From contig JAEWPX010000155.1 of assembly GCA_023399375.1 (NCBI GenBank), positions 1 to 46,265 of the forward strand: a DNA stretch of 46,265 nt, read 5' to 3'. This DNA comes from Pseudomonadota bacterium. GTDB taxonomy: Bacteria > Desulfobacterota > Desulfovibrionia > Desulfovibrionales > Desulfovibrionaceae. The position numbers and the translations under genes were made by a program. How positions within the stretch are numbered: the first letter of the stretch is position 1; each line of letters opens with the position of its first letter. The notes beneath the pieces were generated by a model. The model did not search any database and was not told the origin of the DNA. It saw only the letters and a program-made list of their open reading frames with translations. Positions 32,451 through 41,018 of the stretch are shown here, piece after piece.

Positions 32451-33806
32451 ATGCCGAGCGTCAGACAGATACTCGTCCAAAACGTCATCAAAACCCTGCC
32501 GGTGGGTCTCGTCGTCATCGATCCCAAAGGGAACGTCCTGGTGGCCAGTCCTTCGGCGGGGACGTTGCTGGGACTGCCGTCGGACTCCCTGGAGGGGAAG
32601 GGCTGGCGCGCATTGTTGCGGCCGGAACCTTTCAACGAGCAGTTCAACCGCAACCTCGTCGAGGCCGTGGAAAAAGGCCGCTCCTTCCGCCATTGCCTGA
32701 CCGAATATCTGCGTCCCGACGGGGAGCTGCGTCGTTTTTCCATGACGGCCTCCTGCCCGGAGCTCGACGGCAGGCGGGCCGGCGTGACCCTGCTCGTCGA
32801 CGACGTCACCGCGCTCTATCGCAGCCGGGAACGCGAAACCATCGTGTTGCGCGAAAAAAACCGCCTGCAATACGACATGATCGAGAGCCTCAACAACCTG
32901 GCCCTTTCCGTGGCCCATCAGATCCGCAACCCGGCGGCGGCCATCGGCGGCTTCGCGCTCAAGCTCCTGCGCGAACACAAGGAACGGCATCTGGAAACCG
33001 AGTCCCCGGACATCATTTTCCAGGAAGCGCGCCGCCTGGAAGAACTCGTGGCGGCGGTGGTGCGCCTGGCGTCCCTGCCGCACCCGCGCCTGACGGCCGT
33101 CAGCCTCGCCGACCTCATCCGGGAGGCGGCGGACAGGGCCGAGCGGGAGGCCGGGGTTTTGCACAAGCGCCTGGAATGCTCGCTTTCCCTGGAAGAGGTC
33201 GAGATCGTGGCCGATGCGGGCTTGCTCGGCCAAGCGCTCCAGGAAGTGCTGCAAAACGCTGTGGAATTTTCCGGAAAGGACGTCGCCCACGTTGCCGTGG
33301 CCCTGCTGCGCCGCGACGACGGTGTGATGGTCACCGTTACCGACGACGGCCCCGGCGTGCGCCAGGATCTCGCCCCGTTCGTTTTCGACCCTTTTTTCAC
33401 CACCAAGGCGCGCGGCGCGGGCGTGGGCCTGACGTTGGCGCGCAAGGCCGTGCTCGAGCACAACGGCGAGATCACGCTGCAACCGGCCGAGGGCGGCGGG
33501 GCCATGGTGCTCCTGCGCCTGTTCGACACTCCGGAGGCGGGGCTTGGCCGCGAAGCGTTCTACGGTCCCATGGGCCTCGATGTGCGGGAACTCAAGAGCA
33601 AGGCCCACGAGCTCGGCCTCGACGTCTCCGGGCTCACCACCATCGATGCCGTGCGCGCCATCCAGAAGGGCGAAGGATTTGCGCCCTGTTTCGCCTGGGG
33701 CGTCCATGACCGCTGCGGCCAGGAGCTGTGCGCCTTTCGCCGGGAATGCGTCAAGACCACGCGCATCGGCGACGTCCGGCGCATCACCTACGGAGGCGCG
33801 GTATGA
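32451..33806 (+). CDS. PAS-domain histidine kinase with SAP-like, cysteine-rich C-terminus
   Basis: A 451-aa cytoplasmic sensor kinase. Residues about 10-120 are a PAS domain (VIKTLPVGLVVIDPKGNVLV). His156 in AHQIRNPAAAIGG is the phospho-acceptor; the N box (LQEVLQNAVEFS), DDGPGV and FDPFFTTKARGAGVGL are the ATPase part. After about residue 375 comes an unusual tail: a SAP-like helix pair (ELKSKAHELGLDVSGL) and a cluster of four cysteines in CFAWGVHDRCGQELC and ECVK. No transmembrane segment is present. No response regulator lies next to it. The ATGA overlap at its end couples it to an NlpC/P60 hydrolase. The cysteine tail could be a metal- or redox-sensing or output element (inference). Confidence 0.8.
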   Translation: MPSVRQILVQNVIKTLPVGLVVIDPKGNVLVASPSAGTLLGLPSDSLEGKGWRALLRPEPFNEQFNRNLVEAVEKGRSFRHCLTEYLRPDGELRRFSMTASCPELDGRRAGVTLLVDDVTALYRSRERETIVLREKNRLQYDMIESLNNLALSVAHQIRNPAAAIGGFALKLLREHKERHLETESPDIIFQEARRLEELVAAVVRLASLPHPRLTAVSLADLIREAADRAEREAGVLHKRLECSLSLEEVEIVADAGLLGQALQEVLQNAVEFSGKDVAHVAVALLRRDDGVMVTVTDDGPGVRQDLAPFVFDPFFTTKARGAGVGLTLARKAVLEHNGEITLQPAEGGGAMVLLRLFDTPEAGLGREAFYGPMGLDVRELKSKAHELGLDVSGLTTIDAVRAIQKGEGFAPCFAWGVHDRCGQELCAFRRECVKTTRIGDVRRITYGGAV

Positions 33807-34495
33807 GGCCGGGTGCGCGCGTGCTGACCATCTTCGGGTTTTGCTGCGGCGCGGTGCTCGCTGCGGCGTCGCACGGGGCCTGCCGGACCATCTACGGCTA
33901 CGAGGACAGCCTCGGCATGCTGCATACGAGCCCGGTCAAGGTCAACGCCAACTACAAGCCGCTTTTCGAAGGCAAGGCCGACCATGAGGCCCTGATGCAC
34001 TCCCTGCGCGCCCAGGACGCCCTGGGCGGACCGCCGCCGCCGCAACCCCGGGCCGCAGCGCTCCCCGTGGACATGGGGCCCCTTTCCGAGCGCGGCGAGC
34101 GCATCCTGGGCTTGGCTGCGCCGTACATGGGCGCGCCCTACCGTCTGGGCGGCGACGGTGCGGGCGGCATCGACTGTTCGGGCCTGACCAAGGCCGTTTT
34201 CGCCCGCCTGGGCTGCGACCTGCCGCGGCAAAGCCGGCTCCAGGCCGATCTGGGGCAGCCGGTCGCACCGACGGACCTTGAGGCCGGGGATCTGCTTTTT
34301 TTCGCCACGGACCGCGCCGCGGGCATCAGTCACGTGGGCATCTACCTCGGCGGCGGGTGCATGCTCCATTCGAGCCCGAGGCGGGGCGGCGTGGGAGTGG
34401 ACCGGCTGGCCGGCACCGATTACGAACGGTGGTTCGTCGGGGCCAGGCGGCTGGCCAAGGCCGGACCGGCCCTGGCCGACAAGGGACGGCCCTGA
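33803..34495 (+). CDS. NlpC/P60 peptidoglycan hydrolase
   Basis: A 230-aa protein with an N-terminal signal sequence (GFCCGAVLAAASHGA). The C-terminal NlpC/P60 domain begins at about residue 95: GAPYRLGGDGAGGIDCSGL with catalytic Cys125, SHVGIYLG with His177, and the third residue near LHSSPRRGG. It cuts D-Glu-diaminopimelate-type bonds in the wall. It starts inside the kinase stop (ATGA). The N-terminal part (YGYEDSLGMLHTSP) has no family I recognise. Translational coupling to a kinase is unusual for a wall hydrolase. Confidence 0.85.
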   Translation: MRPGARVLTIFGFCCGAVLAAASHGACRTIYGYEDSLGMLHTSPVKVNANYKPLFEGKADHEALMHSLRAQDALGGPPPPQPRAAALPVDMGPLSERGERILGLAAPYMGAPYRLGGDGAGGIDCSGLTKAVFARLGCDLPRQSRLQADLGQPVAPTDLEAGDLLFFATDRAAGISHVGIYLGGGCMLHSSPRRGGVGVDRLAGTDYERWFVGARRLAKAGPALADKGRP

Positions 34496-34531
34496 GGCGG
34501 CGTCTTGCCGCGCGTAAAGGAGAGGTCCGGC

Positions 34532-35437
34532 ATGGCAAGTCCGCTTCCGAAAATCGATCCCGAAGCCTGCGTCGGCTGCGGCGCCTGCGCCCGGCTGTGC
34601 CCCTCGGGAACCATCGCCTTCGACGGCCAGCGCGCCGCGGTCCGGGGAACGGGCTGCATCGGCTGCGGCCATTGCCGGGCGGTGTGTCCGGCCGAGGCTG
34701 TGGCCTTTGAGGGTGAGGAAAATTACGCCGACGGTTTCGCCACCTTTACGCCGGCCGGCAAGGTCGTCGCACCCGGAGAGTTTTCACCCGAACTTCTTGT
34801 CGATCTTTTGCGCTCCCGGCGCTCCTGTCGCGCGTTTACGGAAAAGGTCGTGCCCGCCCCAATGCTCGAAGACCTCGTCCGCGCGGCCGTGACCGCGCCG
34901 TCGGGCACCAATTCCCAAGCCTGGACCTTCACCGTGCTCACGTCGCGGGCGGCGGTGGCGGGTTTCGGCGAGGCAGTGGCCGGGTTTTTCCGGCGCCTCA
35001 ACAGGATCGCGGCAAACGGCCTTGCGCGCAAGATCTACGCCCTGATCGGCCGCCCGGAGCTTGAGAACTATTACCGGGAGTATTACGCTTCGGTTGCGGA
35101 CGCGCTGGCCGCCTGGGACCGCGACCGTACGGACCGGCTTTTTCACGGGGCCAGCGCCGCCGTGATCATCGGCTCGCGGCCCGGGGCGAGCTGTCCGGCC
35201 GAGGATGCGCTGCTGGCCGCGCAGAACATGCTGCTGACGGCCCACGCCATGGGGCTCGGGACGTGCCTGATCGGCTACGCCGTGGAGGCCATCCGCCATG
35301 ACAAGCGCGTCAAGGCCGCGGCGGGCCTGCCGCACGAGGAGGCCGCCCATGCCGTGGTCGCCCTGGGTTGGCCTGATGCGACGTTTTTACGCCAGACGGC
35401 GCGTCGCCGTCCGGTCGTACGATACAAGACCGCCTGA
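34532..35437 (+). CDS. nitroreductase with N-terminal 2x[4Fe-4S] ferredoxin domain
   Basis: A 301-aa fusion. Residues 1-60 have two [4Fe-4S] motifs (CVGCGACARLCPSG and CIGCGHCRAVCPAE). From about residue 88 the nitroreductase domain follows: RRSCRAFTEKVVP, APSGTNSQAWTF, and a C-terminal GLGTCLIGYA. It should bind FMN and reduce an unknown substrate with ferredoxin-type electrons. Related enzymes occur across sulfate reducers and clostridia. AAAGGAG precedes the ATG at 34532. It has its own ribosome site and a 36-base gap to the hydrolase gene. Confidence 0.88.
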   Translation: MASPLPKIDPEACVGCGACARLCPSGTIAFDGQRAAVRGTGCIGCGHCRAVCPAEAVAFEGEENYADGFATFTPAGKVVAPGEFSPELLVDLLRSRRSCRAFTEKVVPAPMLEDLVRAAVTAPSGTNSQAWTFTVLTSRAAVAGFGEAVAGFFRRLNRIAANGLARKIYALIGRPELENYYREYYASVADALAAWDRDRTDRLFHGASAAVIIGSRPGASCPAEDALLAAQNMLLTAHAMGLGTCLIGYAVEAIRHDKRVKAAAGLPHEEAAHAVVALGWPDATFLRQTARRRPVVRYKTA

Positions 35438-35520
35438 GGGGACGAACCGGCGGTCGGATGCTGCGTGCGGCGCATGGCTCTCGTGGGGACGGGAGGCGGT
35501 GCGCCCGGGAGGATGCTGCG

Positions 35521-36234
35521 ATGCGGGGGCGGGGACTTGTCGTTTTGGCGGCGTGGCTGGTGTTGGCCGCGCCAGGGATGGGGCTGACGCAACATACCGA
35601 GACGGCCTCGTTGCAAGGGCTCTCGCTCGTGCGCGAGCCGACGGGCGGCGCACCGCAAGCCGTGTCGCGCCATGCGGCCGCTTCCTATGCGCCCGTGGCC
35701 GACGGCGGCGGCCTGGATGCGTATCTGGCGTCGCTGACGCGCTCCGGCGACCAGGGGAGCCTTGACGAGCGGGTCGCGGATTTCAACGCCAGCAAGAACC
35801 GGTATTCCATCGAGGTGCGTTTGTCGCAGCGCAGGCTTTACCTTTACGAGAACCTGCCCGACGGCTCACGGCACCTGGCCCGCGCCTATACCGTGGCCGT
35901 GCCCGGGCGGGACATGGAAGCGCCCCAGGGCTGGGGCGTGGTCACGGGCATCAGCTTCGAGCCCTGGTGGCGGCCGACCCCGGCCATGAAGGAGCGCGCC
36001 CGCAAGCAGGGCAAGACGCTGCCCGAGGTGGTGAAGCCCGGCGTCAGGGAAAACCCCATGGGACCGTTCAAGATCATTCTGTCCCACGGGTACGGCTTCC
36101 GTATCCACGGCAACAACAACCCCGGCTCCATCGGCCGGCCGGTCACCAGCGGCTGCATCCGCATGCGCAACGACGAGGGCAAGGATCTGGCCAAATTGAT
36201 CGACGTGGGCACGGAAGTGGTCTTTTTGCAATAG
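35521..36234 (+). CDS. L,D-transpeptidase (YkuD domain), secreted
   Basis: A 237-aa protein with a signal peptide (LVVLAAWLVLAAPGMG). The YkuD domain runs from about residue 95: IEVRLSQRRLYLYENL, then NPMGPFKIILSHGYGFRIHG, and the catalytic SGCIRMRNDEG with Cys212. It forms 3-3 peptide crosslinks or attaches proteins to peptidoglycan. Start: the ATG at 35521; GGGAGGATG lies nearby. It belongs with the neighbouring NlpC/P60 hydrolase and the SPOR protein in a wall-remodelling group. Confidence 0.88.
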   Translation: MRGRGLVVLAAWLVLAAPGMGLTQHTETASLQGLSLVREPTGGAPQAVSRHAAASYAPVADGGGLDAYLASLTRSGDQGSLDERVADFNASKNRYSIEVRLSQRRLYLYENLPDGSRHLARAYTVAVPGRDMEAPQGWGVVTGISFEPWWRPTPAMKERARKQGKTLPEVVKPGVRENPMGPFKIILSHGYGFRIHGNNNPGSIGRPVTSGCIRMRNDEGKDLAKLIDVGTEVVFLQ

Positions 36235-36293
36235 CCCCGGACCGCCTGGTTCGGGGAACGGCGCACGGGAGGCGCCGCAACTGCGGAGGGTGC

Positions 36294-36671
36294 ATGAAGG
36301 GAATGTATCCATGCGGGGCAGCCATGGTGCCCGAGGACAGACAGGCCTTCGATCCCGAAGCGGCCCGCGAACGCATGGGCGTGGGCAGGAAGGAATTCGC
36401 CCGATTTTTCGACTACATCTGGCATGAGGTCCGGGAGCGCCGCTCCCGGCTCGATGAGGCCCGGCGGGCCGGGGATTGGAAAGCGGTGGCTTTGCATGCC
36501 CATACCGTGAAATCCTCCGCCGCCGCCATCGGGGCCGAGGGGCTGCGCCGCACCGCCGAGGCCGTGGAGCGCGCGGCCACTGCCGAGGACGCCGTCGCCC
36601 TGGACGAGGCCCTGTACGCCTTTCACGCGGCCCGGGACCTGCTTGCCCGCCTCGTGGGCATGGCATTCTGA
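36294..36671 (+). CDS. histidine phosphotransfer (HPt) domain protein
   Basis: A 125-aa protein, almost all alpha-helical. The segment ALHAHTVKSSAAAIGAEGL is the HPt signature, with His70 as the phospho-acceptor. Such proteins pass phosphate between a kinase and a response regulator. No receiver-domain protein lies nearby, so its partners are elsewhere; the PAS kinase 2.5 kb upstream lacks a receiver and is not an obvious donor. GGAGGG lies close to the ATG at 36294; ATGs at 36303 and 36324 are alternatives. Confidence 0.8.
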   Translation: MKGMYPCGAAMVPEDRQAFDPEAARERMGVGRKEFARFFDYIWHEVRERRSRLDEARRAGDWKAVALHAHTVKSSAAAIGAEGLRRTAEAVERAATAEDAVALDEALYAFHAARDLLARLVGMAF

Positions 36672-36700
36672 CCCGGACAACCCCGACCAAAGGAGTCGCC

Positions 36701-37582
36701 ATGCGGCTTGCGACGACCCTGTGCGTCCTGGCGGCGTTTTGCCTTTCCGGCTGCGCCGCGGACAAGAGTTTTGAAAAGGAGATCCTGGGACATCCGGCTC
36801 CGGAATCGCCCACGGACACCGGCTGGTCGCGAAAACCACCGCCGCCGCCACCCCCGCCGCCGTCGTACCCTGCGCCGCCGCCTTCGCCGTCGTACCCTGC
36901 CCCGCCGCCCGCTGCGGCGACTCCCGCGCCTGCGCCGTCCGTCGCAGCGCCCGCGCCGGCTCCCGCGCCAAGCGCGCCTCAGGCGTCGCGGCCGCCCGCA
37001 GGAGCGGACTATACGCCGAAGCCATTCACGCCCGCCCCGGCCGAACCGCCGGCGGTGGAAAAACCGGGCGCGGCGCTTTTCGAACAACAGGCGCAACAGC
37101 CCGCCCCGGCCCCTGTCCCCGCGCCGCAGGCCCCGACCCCGGCCGCTCCCGCGCCGCACGGCGACCAGTCCTATCTTACGTTCCAGGTGGGGGAATTCGC
37201 TCACGCCGCATCGGGCAAGCAGCTCATGGCAACCCTGGAGGCGAAGGGCTTTTCCACCCGCATGGACCAGAGCAAGCGCAACAACAAACCCTTTTACACG
37301 GTCTTTGCCGGCAAGGAGGGGTCGCGCGCGATGCTCGAAGCCGAACTGCTGGGCGCAGGCGTGACCGAGCCGCGCTTGGTCTCGGAACGCCCTGCCGGCT
37401 CCAAGGCCTCAGCCGCAGCGGGCGCGCCGGCGGCCGCGCCCGCGCCGACGGCCGCACCTGCGCAGAAAGCCCCGCCGGCTGCCGCGCCCAAGGTCTCGGC
37501 CCCCATCGCGCCGCCCATTGTCGAGCCTGCGCCGCCCCTGCCCGACGGCTACGTGCCGCCGCCGAAGAAAACCGGCTCATGA
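36701..37582 (+). CDS. SPOR-domain lipoprotein with proline/alanine-rich linker
   Basis: A 293-aa protein with a lipobox (CLSGC, Cys18). Residues about 45-145 are a long Pro/Ala-rich, probably extended linker. Residues about 150-230 are a SPOR-like domain (YLTFQVGEFAHAASGKQLMA, FYTVFAGKEGSRAMLEAE), which in known proteins binds denuded septal peptidoglycan. A second Pro/Ala tail follows. The GC-rich low-complexity linker could be polymorphic. AAAGGAG lies before the ATG. Its 3' end overlaps the convergent EamA gene by six bases. Confidence 0.8.
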   Translation: MRLATTLCVLAAFCLSGCAADKSFEKEILGHPAPESPTDTGWSRKPPPPPPPPPSYPAPPPSPSYPAPPPAAATPAPAPSVAAPAPAPAPSAPQASRPPAGADYTPKPFTPAPAEPPAVEKPGAALFEQQAQQPAPAPVPAPQAPTPAAPAPHGDQSYLTFQVGEFAHAASGKQLMATLEAKGFSTRMDQSKRNNKPFYTVFAGKEGSRAMLEAELLGAGVTEPRLVSERPAGSKASAAAGAPAAAPAPTAAPAQKAPPAAAPKVSAPIAPPIVEPAPPLPDGYVPPPKKTGS

Positions 37583-38515
37583 GCCGTGACGTTCGGCCCG
37601 GACCGCCCTTGCCACGGCGGTCCGGGCCGGGCGTTTCCCTCCCGCCGTGGCCAGGCAGACGATGCCGGCCAGCACGGCCGCGCAGCCGGCCATCTCCCGC
37701 CAGCCGATCCGCTCCCCGCACACGATGACGGCAAAGACCAGGGCGGCCACGGGCATGATTCCCGTTGCCACGCCGGCTGTGGCCGCATCCACCCGCACCA
37801 CGCCGTAAAACCAGCACACATAGGCCGCGACGGTGACGCCGAGGGCGTAGTGGACCACGACCGCCACGGCCGTCGGCGTCAGGTCCGCGGCGGTGATGCC
37901 GCCGGCCTGCCAGAGCCCCGGTCCGAGAAAGAGGGCTGTGCCGCAAAGCGAGACCCAAAGCGCCGCGCCAAGCGGGGAGAGCGGCTCGGGCACGGCGCGG
38001 CGCAGCAGCAGGAAGGCGGCCTCGAAGACCACGGCGCAAAGGACCAGGGCATTCCCCCACTGGGGCGCGGGGCCCTGCGCCGCGCCTGCGCCGGCGGCAA
38101 GGACGGCGATGCCGGCCATGGTGGCGAGGATGCCGGAGACGGCCCGGCTGTCCGGCCGTTCGCGAAAAATGAGCCAGCCCATGAGCGCCACGGTGGCGGG
38201 CGTCGCGGCTGCGGTGACGCCCGCCTCGGCCGCGCCGGTCAGGCGCAGCCCGGAGAGCAGGCAGACCGTAAAGAGGAAGGAACCGCACAAGGCCTGGGCG
38301 AAGACGATGGCGAGGCTTCGCCGGGAAAGGCGCGGCAACCGGCCTTCGCGCAGGAGAACCAGGGGCGCGAGCACGAGGCTCGCCAGGGCAAATCGCAGCA
38401 ACGAAGCGAAATGGATGGGCAGGGTCGTGACCAGGATGCGGCCCGTGGCCAGTGAAGACCCGACCAGGATCATGGCCGCGACGAGCGCGGCCACGGCTTT
38501 GACGCGTGTCGCCAT
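37577..38515 (-). CDS. EamA-family (DMT) exporter
   Basis: A 312-aa protein with ten hydrophobic segments in two EamA repeats (VAALVAAMILVGSSLATGRI..., and the second near QWGNALVLCAVVFEAAFLLL). It belongs to the drug/metabolite transporter superfamily; the substrate, perhaps an amino acid or metabolite, cannot be read. Start: ATG at 38515. The upstream AraC-family gene in the same direction, 40 bases away, may regulate it. Confidence 0.85.
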   Translation of the reverse strand: MATRVKAVAALVAAMILVGSSLATGRILVTTLPIHFASLLRFALASLVLAPLVLLREGRLPRLSRRSLAIVFAQALCGSFLFTVCLLSGLRLTGAAEAGVTAAATPATVALMGWLIFRERPDSRAVSGILATMAGIAVLAAGAGAAQGPAPQWGNALVLCAVVFEAAFLLLRRAVPEPLSPLGAALWVSLCGTALFLGPGLWQAGGITAADLTPTAVAVVVHYALGVTVAAYVCWFYGVVRVDAATAGVATGIMPVAALVFAVIVCGERIGWREMAGCAAVLAGIVCLATAGGKRPARTAVARAVRAERHGS

Positions 38516-38555
38516 GTCTCCTCCGATAAAAGACGCTGGCGCAGGCGTACGCGTT

Positions 38556-39416
38556 TTACGCGTCGGCGTTTTGAACGATCTTGCGGTAGGCCCCGGGCGT
38601 GAGGCCGAAGCGGCGCAGGAAGGCGCGGGTCAGGTGGCTCTGGTCGGCAAATCCCGTGGTCGCCGCGATGTCGGCCAGGCGGTCGGGACCGGACAGGGCG
38701 GCGCGTGCGGCGCGCAGGCGGTTGGCCAGCAGGTGGGCGTGGGGCGGCAGGCCGGTGTGGCGGGTGACGACACGGGCCAGGTGCCAGGGGGAAAGGCCCG
38801 CGGCGGTGGCGAGCTCGCCAAGCGTCACGTTCTCGCGAAAGCGCGCGGCCAGGATGTCCAGGGCCATGCGCACGGCCCGGGGCTCGGGGCCGGGGTCGCG
38901 CGCGGGCGCGGGCTGCGCGGCATAGCGTGCGATCCAGGTCGCCAGGAGTGCAAGCACGCAGGTTTCGCGGGCCAGGTCGCTTGCCAAAGGCGAAAGGATG
39001 CGGCGATGGGCGGCGGCGACCATGGCAGCAAGCCCCGGGTCCTCGATGACGCCCTGGCGGAAAGAGGGCAGGATCGCGCCTTCGGGCAGAACCAGCGCCA
39101 GAGCCCCGGGCGGCAGGTAGAACATGCGGTAGCGCCAGCCCTCGGGCAGAGCCGGTTCTCCGTCGTGGGGCACGTCCGGCTGGACGAGGTTGACGCTGCC
39201 GGCCGGGGCCACGAGTTTGCTTCCACGGTAGCGGAAGGCCAGGGCGCCGGATTCGATGACGCCGAGGGCATAGCCGTCGTGGGCATGACGGGAAAAACGC
39301 TGGCGGCGGTAGCTGGCTCGCACGGCCAGCGCGCCCGGGCCCAGGAAGGGCAGAGTCTTGGCGAGGACTTCTTCGTTTGTCGGGGATGCGGAGGAAGCGG
39401 CGGACGGGTGTTGCAT
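38556..39416 (-). CDS. AraC-family transcription regulator
   Basis: A 286-aa protein. The N-terminal half is a cupin-type ligand domain (FSRHAHDGYALGVIESGAL and APAGSVNLVQPDVPHDGEPA). The C-terminal half has two helix-turn-helix units: VTLGELATAAGLSPWHLARV with HTGLPPHAHLLANRLRAARA, and DIAATTGFADQSHLTRAFLR. It is adjacent to and in line with the EamA exporter, the usual arrangement of an AraC regulator and the exporter it controls. Inducer unknown. Confidence 0.88.
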   Translation of the reverse strand: MQHPSAASSASPTNEEVLAKTLPFLGPGALAVRASYRRQRFSRHAHDGYALGVIESGALAFRYRGSKLVAPAGSVNLVQPDVPHDGEPALPEGWRYRMFYLPPGALALVLPEGAILPSFRQGVIEDPGLAAMVAAAHRRILSPLASDLARETCVLALLATWIARYAAQPAPARDPGPEPRAVRMALDILAARFRENVTLGELATAAGLSPWHLARVVTRHTGLPPHAHLLANRLRAARAALSGPDRLADIAATTGFADQSHLTRAFLRRFGLTPGAYRKIVQNADA

Positions 39417-39462
39417 ACGCGACCGCCGCCGCGCCCGGGGCGCGGCGGCGGAGCAAGGCGGC

Positions 39463-40290
39463 CTATTGGGATACGGCGTTGCGGCGGTACTGGATGTAGG
39501 CGTCCTTCATGGCGCTGTAGGGATCGACCGCCGGCTTGGTGATGCTGTCGTAAGTCTCGAGGGTCTCGGGCAGGTTGTTGAACACGTCGCCGGCCTTGAC
39601 GACGTAGGACAGGTACCAGGGATTGTCATCGCCATGGATGGCCCAGGGACCGAAGATCCAGAACAGTGGGTTGGCCACGGCATCGCCGGCCAAGCCTACG
39701 GTGTCGCGCGCGGAAGAAGGGCCAAGGAACGGCCAGACGATGTAGAAGCCGTCGCCGATGCCCCAGAACCCGAGCGTCTGGCCGAAATCCTCGTTGCCGG
39801 GCTGCAGGTTCGGGTCGGACTTGGCGACATCCATGAGGCCGCCGACGCCCAGCGTGGTGTTGATCATGAAGCGTCCGAATTCCTTGGATGCCTTGGTAAA
39901 ATTGAGCTGAAGCAGGGCGTTGGCGAAGCGGATGGGGAAGATGAAATTTTGGTAGGCGTTGCTGAGCCCTTTGCGGACCAGGGACGGAACGATGAAGGCG
40001 TACCCTTTGGCGAAGGGGCGCATGAGCCCGCTGTAGAACAGGTGGTTGAAGCCGAACCAGAACTTGTTCCAGCGGTAGAAAGGATCGGCGACGGGCGCGG
40101 GCGCGGTCTCGGCGTAATCTTCGTCGACCTGGGCTGGAGCGGTCGCTGCCGAGGACGCGGCAGGGGCGGCGACGGCCGGTTTGGGGCTTTCCTGGTTGAT
40201 CGGCGTTCCGGCCGCCTGGCAGATGGGAGCGGCCAGGAGCAGGACGGCGAGCAGGACAAGAAGGGTGTTGCGCGGCAAGGAGGTTGGCAT
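39463..40290 (-). CDS. mlaA: MlaA (VacJ) outer-membrane lipid transport protein
   Basis: A 275-aa protein with a signal sequence (LLVLLAVLLLAAPICQA). It has the VacJ/MlaA core: DPFYRWNKFWFGFNHLFYSG, RKGLSNAYQNFIFPIRFANA, GRFMINTTLGVGGLMDVA, EDFGQTLGFWGIGDGFYIVW. MlaA removes stray phospholipids from the outer leaflet and hands them to MlaC. A clean lipobox cysteine is not obvious (Cys24 is in PICQA). It is the last gene of the mla operon; the 92-base gap to mlaC contains nothing else visible. Confidence 0.9.
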   Translation of the reverse strand: MPTSLPRNTLLVLLAVLLLAAPICQAAGTPINQESPKPAVAAPAASSAATAPAQVDEDYAETAPAPVADPFYRWNKFWFGFNHLFYSGLMRPFAKGYAFIVPSLVRKGLSNAYQNFIFPIRFANALLQLNFTKASKEFGRFMINTTLGVGGLMDVAKSDPNLQPGNEDFGQTLGFWGIGDGFYIVWPFLGPSSARDTVGLAGDAVANPLFWIFGPWAIHGDDNPWYLSYVVKAGDVFNNLPETLETYDSITKPAVDPYSAMKDAYIQYRRNAVSQ

Positions 40291-40382
40291 GGCATGTTCC
40301 CCGGCAAGGCGGTCCGTAGCGTTTCCGTTTCTTCGAGCTAAGGCCGTCGCGTCGTAGCCTGGTCCGTGCGGCCTTGGCGCGG

Positions 40383-40973
40383 TCAGGATTTTTTCGCGGC
40401 GATCTTCGCGATCAGCGCATCCGGCGATTCGTTGACCAGAATCTGGCCGAACTGGGTGCGGTAATTCTGTACGAGGCTTACGCCCTCGATGACCACGTCA
40501 TAGACCTTCCAGCCGCCGTGGTCGGATAGGCGGTAGGAGATGGGGATCTCCTTGCCCTTGCCGACGACCTTGGTGTCCACTTCGGCCTTGCCGGTTCCCA
40601 GATCCTGTTCCTTGAGATACTGCACCTTTTCATCGGTGTAGCTTTCGATTTTGTCAAGGTACGTGTTCTGGAGAAGCAGCCCGAACGCGGTCACGAAACG
40701 CTGCTGCTGCTCGGGGTTGAACTGGTTCCACTGTGCGCCGAGGGCTCGGCGGGAAAGCTCCTTCATGTCGAAGACGGCGTCGATGGCCGTGAGGAGCTTG
40801 GCCCGCATGGCCGGGCGGGTGTCGGGATTCTTGTAGGCAGGATCGGCGAGCAGGGCGATGACTTTGTCGATGGAGGCGCTCAGGGCTTCGGTCGGCGCGC
40901 CGGCCAGCGCAGGCGCGGCCAGGGTGGTGATGATCGCGAGGGCCAAAAACAAGCGGCTTGCGAAACGATGCAT
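40383..40973 (-). CDS. mlaC: MlaC-type periplasmic phospholipid carrier
   Basis: A 196-aa protein with signal peptide (FLALAIITTLAAPALA) and the MlaC/Ttg2D core: FDMKELSRRALGAQWNQFNP, VTAFGLLLQNTYLDKIESY, and GGWKVYDVVIEGVSLVQNYR. It carries lipid between MlaA and the MlaD/E complex. Two starts fit: ATG 40973 (chosen) or GTG 40985. It lies between mlaD and mlaA on the minus strand. Confidence 0.92.
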   Translation of the reverse strand: MHRFASRLFLALAIITTLAAPALAGAPTEALSASIDKVIALLADPAYKNPDTRPAMRAKLLTAIDAVFDMKELSRRALGAQWNQFNPEQQQRFVTAFGLLLQNTYLDKIESYTDEKVQYLKEQDLGTGKAEVDTKVVGKGKEIPISYRLSDHGGWKVYDVVIEGVSLVQNYRTQFGQILVNESPDALIAKIAAKKS

Positions 40974-41018
40974 AAGGATTTCCACGCGTTCAAGTGACGG
41001 GGTTGCTGGGGGCGGATG

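Noticed and set aside
31577..33709. 710-codon plus-strand frame across the DsbA and kinase genes
   Set aside because: Arg/Gly/Pro-rich shadow frame; both real genes have clear domains and ribosome sites.
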